Part shown: positions 53,709-63,317 of the stretch, one piece after another
Position numbering within the stretch: position 1 is the first letter of the stretch
Layout: each line of letters opens with the position of its first letter
NCBI GenBank assembly: GCA_039030075.1
Contig: JBCCEW010000008.1
Coordinates: 62,001 to 126,000, forward strand
Reading direction: 5' to 3'
Origin: Myxococcota bacterium
GTDB taxonomy: Bacteria; Myxococcota_A; UBA9160; SMWR01
Length of the DNA: 64,000 nt
Translations under genes and position numbers: made by a program
Notes under the pieces: model-generated
The model's input: the letters and a program-made list of their open reading frames with translations, nothing else
Databases searched by the model: none
Told to the model about the DNA's origin: nothing

Positions 53709-55270
53709 GGACGCAGCGGGTAGCTGCGCGGCCCCCGTTCCACCGCGAGCGCGGTCTGGATCTCTTCGACCCATCCACACAGGTGGGGACGGGTCTCCCG
53801 GGGATCCAGGAGGTCGTGGACGCCGAAGCCCTCGGCCCGCGGAAACGGCGAACGCGCCTGGGCGAACTGGGCTTCGAGCTCGCGACGCCGCGCGTCCGGG
53901 TCGGGGGCGTTCTCGATCTCCCTTCGGAAGGCCACGGCCACGCCTCCTTCGATGGGCAGCGCCCCGCCTTCGGCGGAAGGCCAGGCGTAGATGCGGGCGT
54001 CGGGCGCGAAGTGGGCCGCGGCCGCGACGCCGTAGGTCTTGCGCACGATGACCGACGCCCAGGGCACGGTCGATTGCACCACCGCGAACATGGCCTCGGC
54101 GCCATAGCGGATCGTGCCCGCCTGCTCGGCGTCACTGCCGATCATGAAGCCGGGCTCGTCCACGAAGGCGACCACGGGTAGGCCGAAGCTGTCACACAGC
54201 TCGACGAAGCGGCGCACCTTGCGCGCGCCGTCGGCCGTCATCGACCCCGCATAGAAGCGCGGGTCGTTCGCCCACACGCCGACGGGTTGACCGGCGAGCC
54301 GGGCGAGCAGGGTCACTTGTGACCGCCCGTAGCCCGCGCCCAGCTCGAGGGTGGAGTCGCGGTCGACCACGGAACGCACGAGCTTGCGCGCGTCGTAGAT
54401 CTTGCGGCGATCGCGCGGGATCCAGCCGAGCAGCGATTCCTCGATGCGGTTCGGATCGTCGTCGCAGGCCACCCGCGGCGCGCTCTCCCATACGTTCGTC
54501 GGCAGGTAGGACAGGAAGCGTCGGATCACCTCGAAGGTCTCGGCTTCGTCCTTCGCCACGTAGTCGACGACACCGCTGCGCGCGTGGACCTTCGCGCCAC
54601 CGAGGGTCTCCTTGTCACGCTTCTCGCCCAGGGCGCGCTCTACCAGGGCCGGCCCCGCGACCAGCACCTGGGAGGTGTCCTTCGTCATCACCGCGAAATG
54701 GGAGGCGACCAGGCGTGCCGCGGGCAAACCCGCGACCGCACCCAGCGCGGCCGACACGACCGGCGCCTGGGCCATGCAATCGGCGATCGACTTGAAGCGG
54801 TGCCGGGCGCTGGCCATGCCTTCGCCTCCGCCGCCGCGCTTCGGTCCCTTGCCGCGGGTCCCGGCGACGCTGCCGCCGCCGCCCTGCAGCAAGCGGATCA
54901 GGGGCACGCGCTGACGAAGCGCGAGATCTTCGGCGAATACGCTCTTGCGCAGACCGGCCGGCGAGGGTGAACCGCCGCGTTGGGTGAAGTCCTCGCCGCC
55001 GACCACGCAGGGCCGCGATTCGATCCGGGCGCTCCCGAGCACGTAGTTCGCCGGCGCGAAGTCGCGCAGCTGGCCGCGTTCGTCGAGCTCGGCGTGCCCG
55101 GCGATCGGCCCCTGTTCTCGGAAACTGCCCGCGTCGACGAGTGCATCGATGCGTTCGCGAACCGTCCAGCGGCCGAGCGCGTGTTGCTTCGCGACCGCTT
55201 CCGTGCCGCCCAGCTCCAGGGCCCTCCGGCGGCGTTCTCGAATGGCATCGACTTCGGGTTCCCACGACAT
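53705..55270 (-). CDS. Acyl-CoA carboxylase carboxyltransferase (beta) subunit
   Basis: 521 residues. Two crotonase-fold halves: the N-terminal half with RIDALVDAGSFREQG and the Gly-rich LLQGGGGSVAGTRGKG acyl-CoA oxyanion region, and the C-terminal half with GVWANDPRFYAGSMTADGA, FVDEPGFMIGSDAE and KTYGVAAAAHFAP. It transfers carboxyl from biotin to an acyl-CoA such as propionyl- or methylcrotonyl-CoA; no alpha/biotin subunit is nearby, so specificity is open. TATCTT ends 7 bases before the ATG. The stop overlaps the convergent pseudorhomboid gene. Confidence 0.92.
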   Translation of the reverse strand: MSWEPEVDAIRERRRRALELGGTEAVAKQHALGRWTVRERIDALVDAGSFREQGPIAGHAELDERGQLRDFAPANYVLGSARIESRPCVVGGEDFTQRGGSPSPAGLRKSVFAEDLALRQRVPLIRLLQGGGGSVAGTRGKGPKRGGGGEGMASARHRFKSIADCMAQAPVVSAALGAVAGLPAARLVASHFAVMTKDTSQVLVAGPALVERALGEKRDKETLGGAKVHARSGVVDYVAKDEAETFEVIRRFLSYLPTNVWESAPRVACDDDPNRIEESLLGWIPRDRRKIYDARKLVRSVVDRDSTLELGAGYGRSQVTLLARLAGQPVGVWANDPRFYAGSMTADGARKVRRFVELCDSFGLPVVAFVDEPGFMIGSDAEQAGTIRYGAEAMFAVVQSTVPWASVIVRKTYGVAAAAHFAPDARIYAWPSAEGGALPIEGGVAVAFRREIENAPDPDARRRELEAQFAQARSPFPRAEGFGVHDLLDPRETRPHLCGWVEEIQTALAVERGPRSYPLRP

Positions 55271-55288
55271 GCGCGGGAAGATACGCGA

Positions 55289-57595
55289 TCAGCCTTCGTC
55301 GGGTTCCGGGCTCGCGTCTCCCTCGGCGACGCGCGTCTCCCCGCTCCAGAGTGCGATCCCGGTCTCGGGCCAGTCGGTCTCCACCTGGGTCAAGTTGGCG
55401 ATCACGCGCGCCATGCCGCGCAGGTTCGGCTGGCCCGGAGCGCGGCCGACCGGAACGCCCTCGCCCTGGGCGACGAAGAGGGCGGGACGGTCGTGCTCCA
55501 TCGCGGTGCGGATGCCGTGGTCCGAGGCGACGATCAGCACGTCGTCGGCGTCGAGGGTGGGGAGCAGCGCGCCGAGGCGCCCATCGATGTAGCGGTAGAC
55601 GGAGAAGAGCAGGGCGTTCCCGTCGTCCTGGCCCGCGCGGACGGCTTCTCCGAAGTGGGCGTGGGTCAGGAGATCGAGCGGTTCGATCCGCATCGCGAGT
55701 ACGTCGAGGCGGCCTTCCCGCAGGAGTGATTCCGCGGCGTCGAACTCGGCCGCGATCGTCTCCACGTGATGCAGGTCCGAGCCATCGAGGGAGGCGAGGG
55801 TCGGGAAGCGAGCACGCTCGTCGGCCCGGAGCGGCCGACGCGAAGCGCCCAGGGCCAGTGCTTCGGTACGGCCCTCGGGTCCCGTCACGATGCCGTGTCG
55901 ACCGGCGCGAACCCCGCCGTGGGCGAGCAACAGGTTGGCGACGCGGAGTTCTCCCGCGCCGAGCGTCTCGAAGAGGTCGCGGCTCTCGGGCAGGAACCAG
56001 CCGAGCGGTTCGAAGGGATTCGTCCCGATGGATTCGAGTCCGGCGAGTTCGACGCCGTACCGGTAGACCGTGCCGACCAGCGAGGTCTCGTTGCGACGTC
56101 CCGGCCACACCAGCGCTTCGAGGGCGGCCGCCGTGAGCGGGGGATCGCTGTCGAGCACTGCGCGATGGCCGCCGGCGAGCAGGGAATCCCAGACCGGCAG
56201 GTCGCCGCGCGTCCGCAGGTATTGGCTGATGGCCCAGTCCCCGCAGTCGAGCAGCAGGAGCGCAACCCGACGTCGTCCGTCGCGCCCGCGCGCGCGTTCG
56301 GGCACGTCGGGAGGCGAAGGGGCAGACGCCATCGTCTCGACGCGCACGCCCAGGGTGTCGCCCGGGCGAGGGACGAGGGTGCCCGACGCGCGGGTGTGAC
56401 CCTCACGATCGCGCGCCACCCAGCGGGTCGGCGCGAGTGCGAGCGGTCGCTCGACGCGGATCTGTACACCGGCCTGGATCCCTCGCGCTTCGTAGTCCGC
56501 GTCGGGCGCTGCGCCCGGGGCGGGGCTCACGAGCAGCGTGCCGCCGGCGAGTTCCGCGGGGAGCGTGAACTGGAGACGTCCCGCACGCGCCTCTTCGGGC
56601 GCTTCCGAGAGTCGCCGACCGAGGTCGGCCCGTTCGATCTCGTCGCGGCTGACGCCGTCGAGGGGGACGTGACCGGCCAGGGCGTCGTAGGTGGCGAGGG
56701 CTTCCTGGGCTCGATCCGCGGCGACGAGGGTGTAGAGCAGGCGCACGGCCAGAGACTCGGCGAGGGCTGCGTCGGCCTGGATCCTCGGGTCGGCGAGCGC
56801 CGTCCGAAACGCCGCCAGCAGGTCGATCTCGGTGTCGTGCAGGCCCGAGGTGCTGAGTGCCAACAGGTAGCGCGCCGAGATCTCGGCCGGATCGCCGCCG
56901 GCGGCGCGCCAGGCGTCGTAGGCGCGCTGGGTGCCCGGGAGATCGTCGTTCATGGCGTGGGCCGTGCCCAGGGTGTCGTGCCACAGCCCGAGGGCGTTCT
57001 CGGCTTCGGGGGGGAACGGTCCGGACAGCAGGGCGATGGCCGAGGGAGCATCGCCGCGCATCAGGTGGCGCTGGGCGATCAGAACGCGCGTGCGCGCGGC
57101 GGCGTTTCCGCGTTCGGGAAGTCGCGACTGGAGGTCGGCGAGCACCTTCGCTTCGGGTTCGAGGACGACACGCGCCTCGAGCTCTCGCTGCAGCAGGAAG
57201 GGCTCTTCCGGGTGGGCGCGTGCGAGTGAGATGGCGAGACTCCGCGCCTCCTCGTGTCGACCGACTTCCCCCCACCGCTGCAAGAGCAGATCGCTCAGGC
57301 CCGGCTGGGGAATCCAATCCTCGGGGTCGTCCACGAGGGTTTCGAGGAGCGCGATGCAGGCCTCGGTGTCGCCCGCGCGCAGCAGCGCGTGGCAGCGACA
57401 CTCGCCGGCGGCGCGCCCGGTGTCGTCGGATCCGACCCGCTCCTCGGTCAGTGCGAGGGCGTGCTCGATCCGTCCCTGCTGCGCGGCTTCGCAGGCCTCG
57501 ATCACGATCCACTGCTCCCGCGCGCGTTCGACGGAGACGAAACCGATTCCGGCGGCCGTGAGGAAGACGCCGATGGCGAGCGCGACGCGCTTCAT
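55289..57595 (-). CDS. Membrane-anchored protein with TPR-like repeats and an alkaline-phosphatase-superfamily domain
   Basis: 768 residues from the ATG at 57595, overlapping the preceding stop (ATGA). A single N-terminal helix (VALAIGVFLTAAGIGFVSV) is followed by ~330 residues of helical repeats (ALALTEERVG, SLAISLARAHPEEPFLLQREL), a short beta domain, then from about residue 440 a phosphatase/phosphodiesterase-type fold: VALLLLDCGDWAISQYL (with the metal-binding Asp of the first strand), and ADDVLIVASDHGIR, the superfamily's Asp-His motif. The nucleophile Thr/Ser is not obvious, so activity is uncertain. Related domains act on nucleotides or phosphoglycans. Confidence 0.72.
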   Translation of the reverse strand: MKRVALAIGVFLTAAGIGFVSVERAREQWIVIEACEAAQQGRIEHALALTEERVGSDDTGRAAGECRCHALLRAGDTEACIALLETLVDDPEDWIPQPGLSDLLLQRWGEVGRHEEARSLAISLARAHPEEPFLLQRELEARVVLEPEAKVLADLQSRLPERGNAAARTRVLIAQRHLMRGDAPSAIALLSGPFPPEAENALGLWHDTLGTAHAMNDDLPGTQRAYDAWRAAGGDPAEISARYLLALSTSGLHDTEIDLLAAFRTALADPRIQADAALAESLAVRLLYTLVAADRAQEALATYDALAGHVPLDGVSRDEIERADLGRRLSEAPEEARAGRLQFTLPAELAGGTLLVSPAPGAAPDADYEARGIQAGVQIRVERPLALAPTRWVARDREGHTRASGTLVPRPGDTLGVRVETMASAPSPPDVPERARGRDGRRRVALLLLDCGDWAISQYLRTRGDLPVWDSLLAGGHRAVLDSDPPLTAAALEALVWPGRRNETSLVGTVYRYGVELAGLESIGTNPFEPLGWFLPESRDLFETLGAGELRVANLLLAHGGVRAGRHGIVTGPEGRTEALALGASRRPLRADERARFPTLASLDGSDLHHVETIAAEFDAAESLLREGRLDVLAMRIEPLDLLTHAHFGEAVRAGQDDGNALLFSVYRYIDGRLGALLPTLDADDVLIVASDHGIRTAMEHDRPALFVAQGEGVPVGRAPGQPNLRGMARVIANLTQVETDWPETGIALWSGETRVAEGDASPEPDEG

Positions 57596-58797
57596 CGATG
57601 CACCGCGGCTGCGACCGGCGGCGGGTTCGCCGTGCGGAGCGAGAGCCCGATCTGCACGCCGTCCTCGGCGCGTTGGAGTTCGAGTTCGGCGTGCTCCCAG
57701 GGCCAGTCGAGCGGGGTCGGTGCTCCCTCGACGCCGCTCGCGCGCGCCAGCAGCGCGTCGGTCGTCTCGATGGCGCGCAGATCGAGCGACGCGCGGCCGA
57801 CATCCCGAGACGCGGTGGTGGACGCGGGCGTCGCGATCGCCTGGCGCAGACTCGCCGGATTCCAGGACACCCAGAGCGCCTCTTCTCCGGTGACGTAGCA
57901 AGGAGCGAACTCGGGGAGCAGCCGCAGTCCGAGCAGGCAGGCGCCGTCGCCCTGCGGTGTCGAGAGGGGGCTGGGCGTCACCGACCAGGTGGTGCGGAGG
58001 TCCGCGACGAAGCGTTCGACGGCGGGCGCGGCCGTCGCGCGCGAACGGATGCCCAGCGCGATCGCCACCCGCGGAGCGTCGCCGTCGGACTCGGGCTCAT
58101 AGATCGCCGCCTCGAAGTCGCCGGCCAGGATCGCGGCCGCGAACAGCCCACTCCGCAGACGGAAGAGCCGATCGCCCTGGCTGCCCGGCGGTGCGAGGGC
58201 CGCGAGATCGAGTCCGCCTTCGGGCCGCATGCGCAGGTGCACGAGCCGTCCCGACGCCGCCAGGCGATCGGGCCCGGGTGCGCGGGTGCTGGGAACGAGC
58301 AGCGCGAGGGGACCCGCGCTCGGCGGGTCCTCCCAACGCGCTTCGAACTTCCAACCCTCGGCGTCGCGCACGCCGCGGCCACGCAGACGCCAGGCGGGCG
58401 ACTGGGCCCACTGGAAGACCAGGGCCGCGTCGGCGACCTCCTGGCCGAGCGGATCGTCGGGCGCGAGGCAGGCCAGCGCTTCGAGACCGGGGACGGGATC
58501 GCCGGCGGGCGCCCGCGCGCCGAGCACCGGGCAGTCGGGCAGCGCGCCGAGTGCGGTGCGGGCCTCGCGCGCGATCCGTGTGTCCGAGAGCGTCGCGAGC
58601 TCCTCGAGGAACGCGACGAGGGCCGGGCGCGACGCGGCCCAGGCGCTCTCGTGCCAACGCGTTTCGGGCTCGGCAGGGGCGCAGGCGATCGACGCCACAC
58701 ACGCGACGACGACCCAGCACCCGGGGCCGCGGGCCTTCCCGTGCGGCGGCAACGTTCGAGCAAGAACGGACACGCGGCTCCTCTCTGAGACCCTCAT
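57592..58797 (-). CDS. Hypothetical lipoprotein, partner of the phosphatase-superfamily protein
   Basis: 401 residues from the ATG at 58797 (a GTG two codons earlier is possible). The hydrophobic CWVVVACVASIAC suggests a signal peptide with a possible lipidated cysteine, although the -3 residue is Ser. The rest is a mixed alpha/beta protein (ALVFQWAQSPAWRLRG, LAALAPPGSQGDRLFRL, PSLSTPQGDGACLLGL-like region) without recognised motifs; the pattern of averaged, Ala-rich strands is reminiscent of DUF3352-type proteins, but I cannot confirm this. Coupled to the downstream gene. Confidence 0.6.
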   Translation of the reverse strand: MRVSERSRVSVLARTLPPHGKARGPGCWVVVACVASIACAPAEPETRWHESAWAASRPALVAFLEELATLSDTRIAREARTALGALPDCPVLGARAPAGDPVPGLEALACLAPDDPLGQEVADAALVFQWAQSPAWRLRGRGVRDAEGWKFEARWEDPPSAGPLALLVPSTRAPGPDRLAASGRLVHLRMRPEGGLDLAALAPPGSQGDRLFRLRSGLFAAAILAGDFEAAIYEPESDGDAPRVAIALGIRSRATAAPAVERFVADLRTTWSVTPSPLSTPQGDGACLLGLRLLPEFAPCYVTGEEALWVSWNPASLRQAIATPASTTASRDVGRASLDLRAIETTDALLARASGVEGAPTPLDWPWEHAELELQRAEDGVQIGLSLRTANPPPVAAAVHR

Positions 58798-58880
58798 CGG
58801 CACCGACGGGCGAGGCTTTAGGCAACCTGCCTGCGTGTTCGTGAGTACAGACGGGGGGCATTCGCACCGATGAACACGGT

Positions 58881-59747
58881 ATGGACCCCGTCGAGGAACC
58901 CATCGAACCGGTCGGCCCCGCGCTCGAGCGCAACGGGGACACGCAGGACCGGGAGCGAAAGCCCGAGCGCGGTGCGCGCCCGGCTGCGCGTGGCCATCGC
59001 CACCTGCTCGGCATGCGCGTCGACGCGACCGACTACCTCGAGGCGACCGAACGCATTCTCGAGATGGCCGAGACGGGCGGCGGCATGAGCTGCATCGCGA
59101 ATGTCCACATGGTGATGGAAGCCTGGGACGACCCGGGCTTTCGCCGCGTCGTGAACGACGCCGAACTGGTCACACCCGACGGGGTGCCCCTCGTGTGGTC
59201 GCTGCGCGCCCTCGGCATTCCCGATGCGAGTCGCGTGTACGGCCCGGACCTCACTCCCGTCGTTTGCGCCGAAGCCGAGCGCCGCGGCGTTCCCGTCGGG
59301 TTCCTGGGCGGCACGCCCGCCGTGCTGGAGACCCTCTGCCAGGAGTTGAAGCAGCGCTTTCCCGCCCTCGAGATCGCTTTCGCCCACAGCCCGGCCTGGG
59401 CGCCGGCGCCGACCGCTCCCGACACGGAACTGGTGCAGGACATCGAGGACTCGGGCGCGCAGGTGCTCTTCGTCGGCCTCGGCTGTCCGAAGCAGGAGCG
59501 CTGGATGTCCGTGTATCGCGAGTCCCTGTCCTGCGCCCTGGTCGGTGTCGGGGCCGCCTTCGACTTCCTCGCCGGGGAGAAGGCCCAGGCTCCGGCGTGG
59601 CTCCAGCGTGCGGGCCTCGAATGGGCCTTCCGCCTGGCCTGCGAGCCGCGCCGGCTCTGGCGTCGCTACCTCTGGCACAACCCGCGCTTCGCCTGGCGGA
59701 TCTCCCAGCAGCTGCGCCGCGCGCGTGCAGAAGTCTCCCGCGCCTGA
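58881..59747 (+). CDS. WecB/TagA/CpsF family glycosyltransferase
   Basis: 288 residues; the first ~40 are charged and variable. The family core begins HLLGMRVDATDYLEA and includes SCIANVHMVMEAWDDPGFR, the acid-containing DAELVTPDGVPLVWSLR, VYGPDLTP, and LFVGLGCPKQERWM. Enzymes of this group add N-acetylmannosaminuronic acid, ManNAc or related sugars to a lipid-linked primer. First gene of the surface polysaccharide run. Confidence 0.92.
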   Translation: MDPVEEPIEPVGPALERNGDTQDRERKPERGARPAARGHRHLLGMRVDATDYLEATERILEMAETGGGMSCIANVHMVMEAWDDPGFRRVVNDAELVTPDGVPLVWSLRALGIPDASRVYGPDLTPVVCAEAERRGVPVGFLGGTPAVLETLCQELKQRFPALEIAFAHSPAWAPAPTAPDTELVQDIEDSGAQVLFVGLGCPKQERWMSVYRESLSCALVGVGAAFDFLAGEKAQAPAWLQRAGLEWAFRLACEPRRLWRRYLWHNPRFAWRISQQLRRARAEVSRA

Positions 59748-59853
59748 GCCGTCAGCCCGAAATTCCTCGCAGGAACGGGGGGTTCCCGGCCCCCCTGCCT
59801 CAAGCCGAGGGGCTGGCTGGCCGATGCGCGTAGCGACGTCTCGCGGGGGAACG

Positions 59854-61236
59854 ATGAAGCTGGGGTTGCGCGAAGTGCGGGTGCTGCACGTCGCGACCGA
59901 TGCGCTGCTGGTCTCGGTGAGCTGGCTGGCCGCATGGGCCGTGCGGTCGGCGCTCGACGATTCGCTCGGGCGACCGATCAACGCCTTTGGCGACTACCTC
60001 CGCGCCTTGCCGCTGGTGGTGCTGCCCTGGCTCGCGACCTGCTGGTGGTTCGGCATCTACAAGAGTTCGCGCCTCAGCACCGGCGTCGACGAGTTCCAGA
60101 AGCTCCTGCGCGGCGCCGCGCTCGGTCTGCTCGTCCTCGCCTCGACGTCCTTCTTCATGAAGGAGCTCCACTTCGGGCGTCTGGTCGTGCTCACCAGCGC
60201 GGCGTTCAACCTGGCGCTGCAGGGTTGGAGCCGCTGGTTCTTCCACCGCCTCGAGCGCGGGCTGCGGGGCTCCGGGGATCAGGACCTGCGCGTACTGATC
60301 GTCGGGACGGGCGTCCCGGCGATCCGGTTGCTCCAGAAGCTCCAGGACCATCCCGAGGACGGCTACGACGTCGTCGGTTTCCTCGGCCGCGAGGAGGTTC
60401 CCGGGGAGAAGGACGTCGCCGGCCGCCCGGTGCTGGGTCACATCGACGACGTCCGCAGCGTCGCCGTCGGCCATCGCATCGACGAGATCCTCGTCGCCGA
60501 GCCCTCGCTCGGGCACTCGCGGATGCTGTCGCTGGTGCTCGCCTGCGAGGACCTCGGCATCACGTTCCGCGTGGTCACGAACCTCTTCGAGGTGCTCACG
60601 GCCGGAACCCAGCTCGACCTGATCGACGATCTGCCGCTCGTGCGCCTGGGGCGCGAGCGCGTACACGCCGGATACGCACCCTTGAAGCGCGCCTTCGACG
60701 CAGTCGGCGCCACGTTGGGGCTGCTGGCCGCTGCCCCGATCCTTGCCTGGGCCGTCCTGCGCCTGCGCGGCGAAGGCGTGCGATCGCCCTGGTTCGTCCA
60801 CGAGCGGGTCGGTCAGGACGGTCGACGCTTCCAGCTCTGGAAGCTGCGCACCCTCGCCGAGGACGCAGAGCCCTACGCGGTCGCCCCGCGCGACGCGGAC
60901 GACACCCGCATCACCGATTTCGGTCGTTGGCTCCGCGCCACGAGCATCGACGAGCTGCCCCAGCTCTGGAACGTGCTGCGCGGGGAGATGTCCCTGGTGG
61001 GCCCGCGACCCGAGATGCCCTTCGTGGTCGAACAGTACGACGAGTGGCAGGAGCGGCGACTGACGGTGAAGCCCGGCATCACCGGCCTCTGGCAGATCCT
61101 CGGGCGCAAGGATCTGCCGATGCACGAGAACCTCCAGTACGACTTCTACTACATCCGCAACCGCTCGCTGGCGCTCGATGCTTCGATCCTGCTGCGCACC
61201 GTCGGCGCGGTGTGGTCGCGGCGGGGGGCGTTTTAG
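59854..61236 (+). CDS. Polyprenyl-phosphate sugar-1-phosphate transferase (EPS initiating enzyme)
   Basis: 460 residues from the ATG at 59854 (GGGGGA 4 bases upstream; an in-frame ATG at 59824 is less well placed). Four N-terminal helices and a central Rossmann-like CoA-binding-type domain (LRVLIVGTGVPAIRLLQKL) are followed by the PglC/WbaP catalytic region: FVHERVGQDGRRFQLWKLRT, RITDFGRWLRATSIDELPQLWNVL (in parts) and SLVGPRPEMP, then the KPGITGLWQI motif. It starts glycan assembly by moving a sugar phosphate onto undecaprenyl phosphate. Confidence 0.95.
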   Translation: MKLGLREVRVLHVATDALLVSVSWLAAWAVRSALDDSLGRPINAFGDYLRALPLVVLPWLATCWWFGIYKSSRLSTGVDEFQKLLRGAALGLLVLASTSFFMKELHFGRLVVLTSAAFNLALQGWSRWFFHRLERGLRGSGDQDLRVLIVGTGVPAIRLLQKLQDHPEDGYDVVGFLGREEVPGEKDVAGRPVLGHIDDVRSVAVGHRIDEILVAEPSLGHSRMLSLVLACEDLGITFRVVTNLFEVLTAGTQLDLIDDLPLVRLGRERVHAGYAPLKRAFDAVGATLGLLAAAPILAWAVLRLRGEGVRSPWFVHERVGQDGRRFQLWKLRTLAEDAEPYAVAPRDADDTRITDFGRWLRATSIDELPQLWNVLRGEMSLVGPRPEMPFVVEQYDEWQERRLTVKPGITGLWQILGRKDLPMHENLQYDFYYIRNRSLALDASILLRTVGAVWSRRGAF

Positions 61237-62447
61237 TGGAGCGACTGCGGGTCGCGGTGTTTCACAATCGCTATCTCCACCGTGGCGGCGAGGACACGGC
61301 AGTCGACACCGAGGTGCGTCTCCTGCAGGAAGCGGGTCACGAGGTTCGCACCTGCTTCGTCGACAACCGGGACGAGATCGGCGGACGCACGGGTGGGGCG
61401 CTCCGGGCGGCCGCGCGTGCCCGCTGGAATCCCGAGAGTGAACGGCGCGTCGCCGCGATGCTCAGGTCGGGGCCCATCGACGTCGCCCACGTGCACAACT
61501 TCTTTCCGGTGTTCTCGGGGGCGCTGCATACCGCTCTCCACCGACGCGGTGTCCCGGTCGTCCAGACACTCCACAACTATCGCCTGGCCTGCGGGAACGG
61601 ATTCCTGCTCCGGGACGGTCGCGTCTGTGAGGACTGCGTCGGGAATCGCGCCTGGAACGCGGTCCGCCACGGCTGCTACCGGGGGTCGCGCCTGCAAACG
61701 GCGGTCTGGGCCGAAGCGACCCAGCTGCATCGTCGGCTCGGAACCTGGGACACCCGGGTCGACCGCTACGCTCTGCCCACGGCCTTTGCTCGCGATCGAC
61801 TCGTGGCCACCGGAGTCGATCCGACCCGCGCCGACGTCGTGCCCTACGTCGTCGAGGATCCGGGGCCGCCGTCGCCGCCGGGCACGGGAGCGGCCTACAT
61901 CGGCCGGCTCTCTCCCGAGAAGGGGGTCGACCTGCTGATCGACGCGTGGCGATCGCTCGACGCGCCCCTGTGGATCGCCGGCGACGGCCCCGCGCACGAG
62001 GCGCTTCGCGAGCGCGCGAAGTCGCTGGGACACGTCCAGTTGCTCGGTCGGCGCTCGCGCGACGAGGTGAAGGAGCTGCTGCGTCGGGTGGCCTTCGTCG
62101 TCGTGCCCTCGCGCTGGTACGAGATCTCGCCCTTCGCGGCGGTCGAGGCGCTGGCGGCGGGACGGCCCGTCGTCGCCTGGGACGGCGGGGCGATGCGTGA
62201 ACTCATCGGCGACGGCGGCGTGCTCTATTCCGCGTGTGCGCCCGACGCGGTCGCGGGCGCGTGTCGCCGACTCCTGGAGTCGAGAGAAACCCTGCTCGCA
62301 TGCGGAACGGCCGCACGAAAACGCTACCTCGAGCGTCACGCTCCGGCCCGCGGACGGGAGCGTCTCGAGGGCCTGTATCGCGCCGCGATGCAGCAGCGCC
62401 GCGCGGCGGCGAGACCGTCAGAAGATCGCGCCGAAGCAGCGACCTAG
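61236..62447 (+). CDS. Glycosyltransferase family 4
   Basis: 403 residues from the GTG that shares its first base with the preceding stop. GT-B fold: HNRYLHRGGEDTAVDTEV near the N-terminus, HVHNFFPVFSGAL, a cysteine-containing CGNGFLLRDG...CEDCVG...GCYRG region typical of one GT4 subgroup (possible zinc site), then AYIGRLSPEKGVDLLIDAW and the donor site SRWYEISPFAAVEALAAGRPVVA, here in two parts, with the E-x7-E spacing. Extends the EPS repeat unit. Ends 30 bases inside the convergent GT2 gene. Confidence 0.92.
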   Translation: MERLRVAVFHNRYLHRGGEDTAVDTEVRLLQEAGHEVRTCFVDNRDEIGGRTGGALRAAARARWNPESERRVAAMLRSGPIDVAHVHNFFPVFSGALHTALHRRGVPVVQTLHNYRLACGNGFLLRDGRVCEDCVGNRAWNAVRHGCYRGSRLQTAVWAEATQLHRRLGTWDTRVDRYALPTAFARDRLVATGVDPTRADVVPYVVEDPGPPSPPGTGAAYIGRLSPEKGVDLLIDAWRSLDAPLWIAGDGPAHEALRERAKSLGHVQLLGRRSRDEVKELLRRVAFVVVPSRWYEISPFAAVEALAAGRPVVAWDGGAMRELIGDGGVLYSACAPDAVAGACRRLLESRETLLACGTAARKRYLERHAPARGRERLEGLYRAAMQQRRAAARPSEDRAEAAT

Positions 62448-63317
62448 GCCCGTGCTCACCCTGCGCAGGGCGCGCGCGCGTTCTCCCAGGGGCGCGGGGT
62501 AGGGTGCGATCGCCCGCGCCGCGTTCCAGCCCGCGCGCAGCAATCCTCCGTAGAACGCCTCGAGGCGGGACGCTCCCTCGTACCAGCGCGCGACGCGCGC
62601 CAGGGCGACCCCCTCACGCCAACCGCGTCGCAACATGCCGCGCCACGAAACCCGGTTCGGCGTCACGGACTCCTGCACGAAGGCCTCGCGCGACCAGACG
62701 ATCGTTGCGCCGCCCTTCACCAGCGAGCGAAACAGGGCGACGTCTTCTCCGCTGGGGAGTCGCTCGTCGAACCAGGGTCCGATCGGTCCGAGCCGTGCGG
62801 CGCGGACGAGGGTGTTGTGGGTATACGCGACGCTGCGGACGCTTCCTTCGGGATGCTCCGGTGTGTCGTGGAAACCGGCATCGCTCCACCATCGCGGCGG
62901 AGGATGGGCGTAGACCGCGCGCACCGGACCGGTCACGACGTCGGCCTGGGTCGACGTCTGGGTCGCGCACAGGGCGGCGATCCAGTGGCCGGGCACGATC
63001 TCGTCGTCGTCGACGAAGACGATCCAGTCGACCTTCCCCGCCACCGGAGACAAGGACGCGTTGCGCGCCATCGGGATTCCCGGGCGCGGCTCGTGCACGT
63101 AGCGAAGCGGGTATCCGAGCCAGCGCGTCGCGTCGTCGCAGACGTCTCGGGCGGAGCCCCTCTCGTCGTTGTCTGCGACCACGACGAGAAGTTCCGTCGT
63201 CGCGTCGTCGATCTCGAGGGCGGCGATCGAGGTCAGCAGGGTCTGCAGCGACTCGGGTCGTTCACGGGTGGCGATGCAGATCGCCACCGACTGGCGCTCG
63301 GGCTTCGCGGCGTTCAT
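62418..63317 (-). CDS. Glycosyltransferase family 2
   Basis: 299 residues. SVAICIATRERPESLQTLL starts the GT-A domain, VVVADNDERGSARDV and VFVDDDEIVPGHWIAAL give the metal-binding DDD, and FDERLPSGEDVALFRSLV is the conserved ED motif. C-terminal amphipathic and Arg-rich segments suggest membrane association. ATGA overlap with the methyltransferase gene upstream. Antisense overlap of 30 bases with the GT4 gene. Confidence 0.9.
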   Translation of the reverse strand: MNAAKPERQSVAICIATRERPESLQTLLTSIAALEIDDATTELLVVVADNDERGSARDVCDDATRWLGYPLRYVHEPRPGIPMARNASLSPVAGKVDWIVFVDDDEIVPGHWIAALCATQTSTQADVVTGPVRAVYAHPPPRWWSDAGFHDTPEHPEGSVRSVAYTHNTLVRAARLGPIGPWFDERLPSGEDVALFRSLVKGGATIVWSREAFVQESVTPNRVSWRGMLRRGWREGVALARVARWYEGASRLEAFYGGLLRAGWNAARAIAPYPAPLGERARALRRVSTGLGRCFGAIF

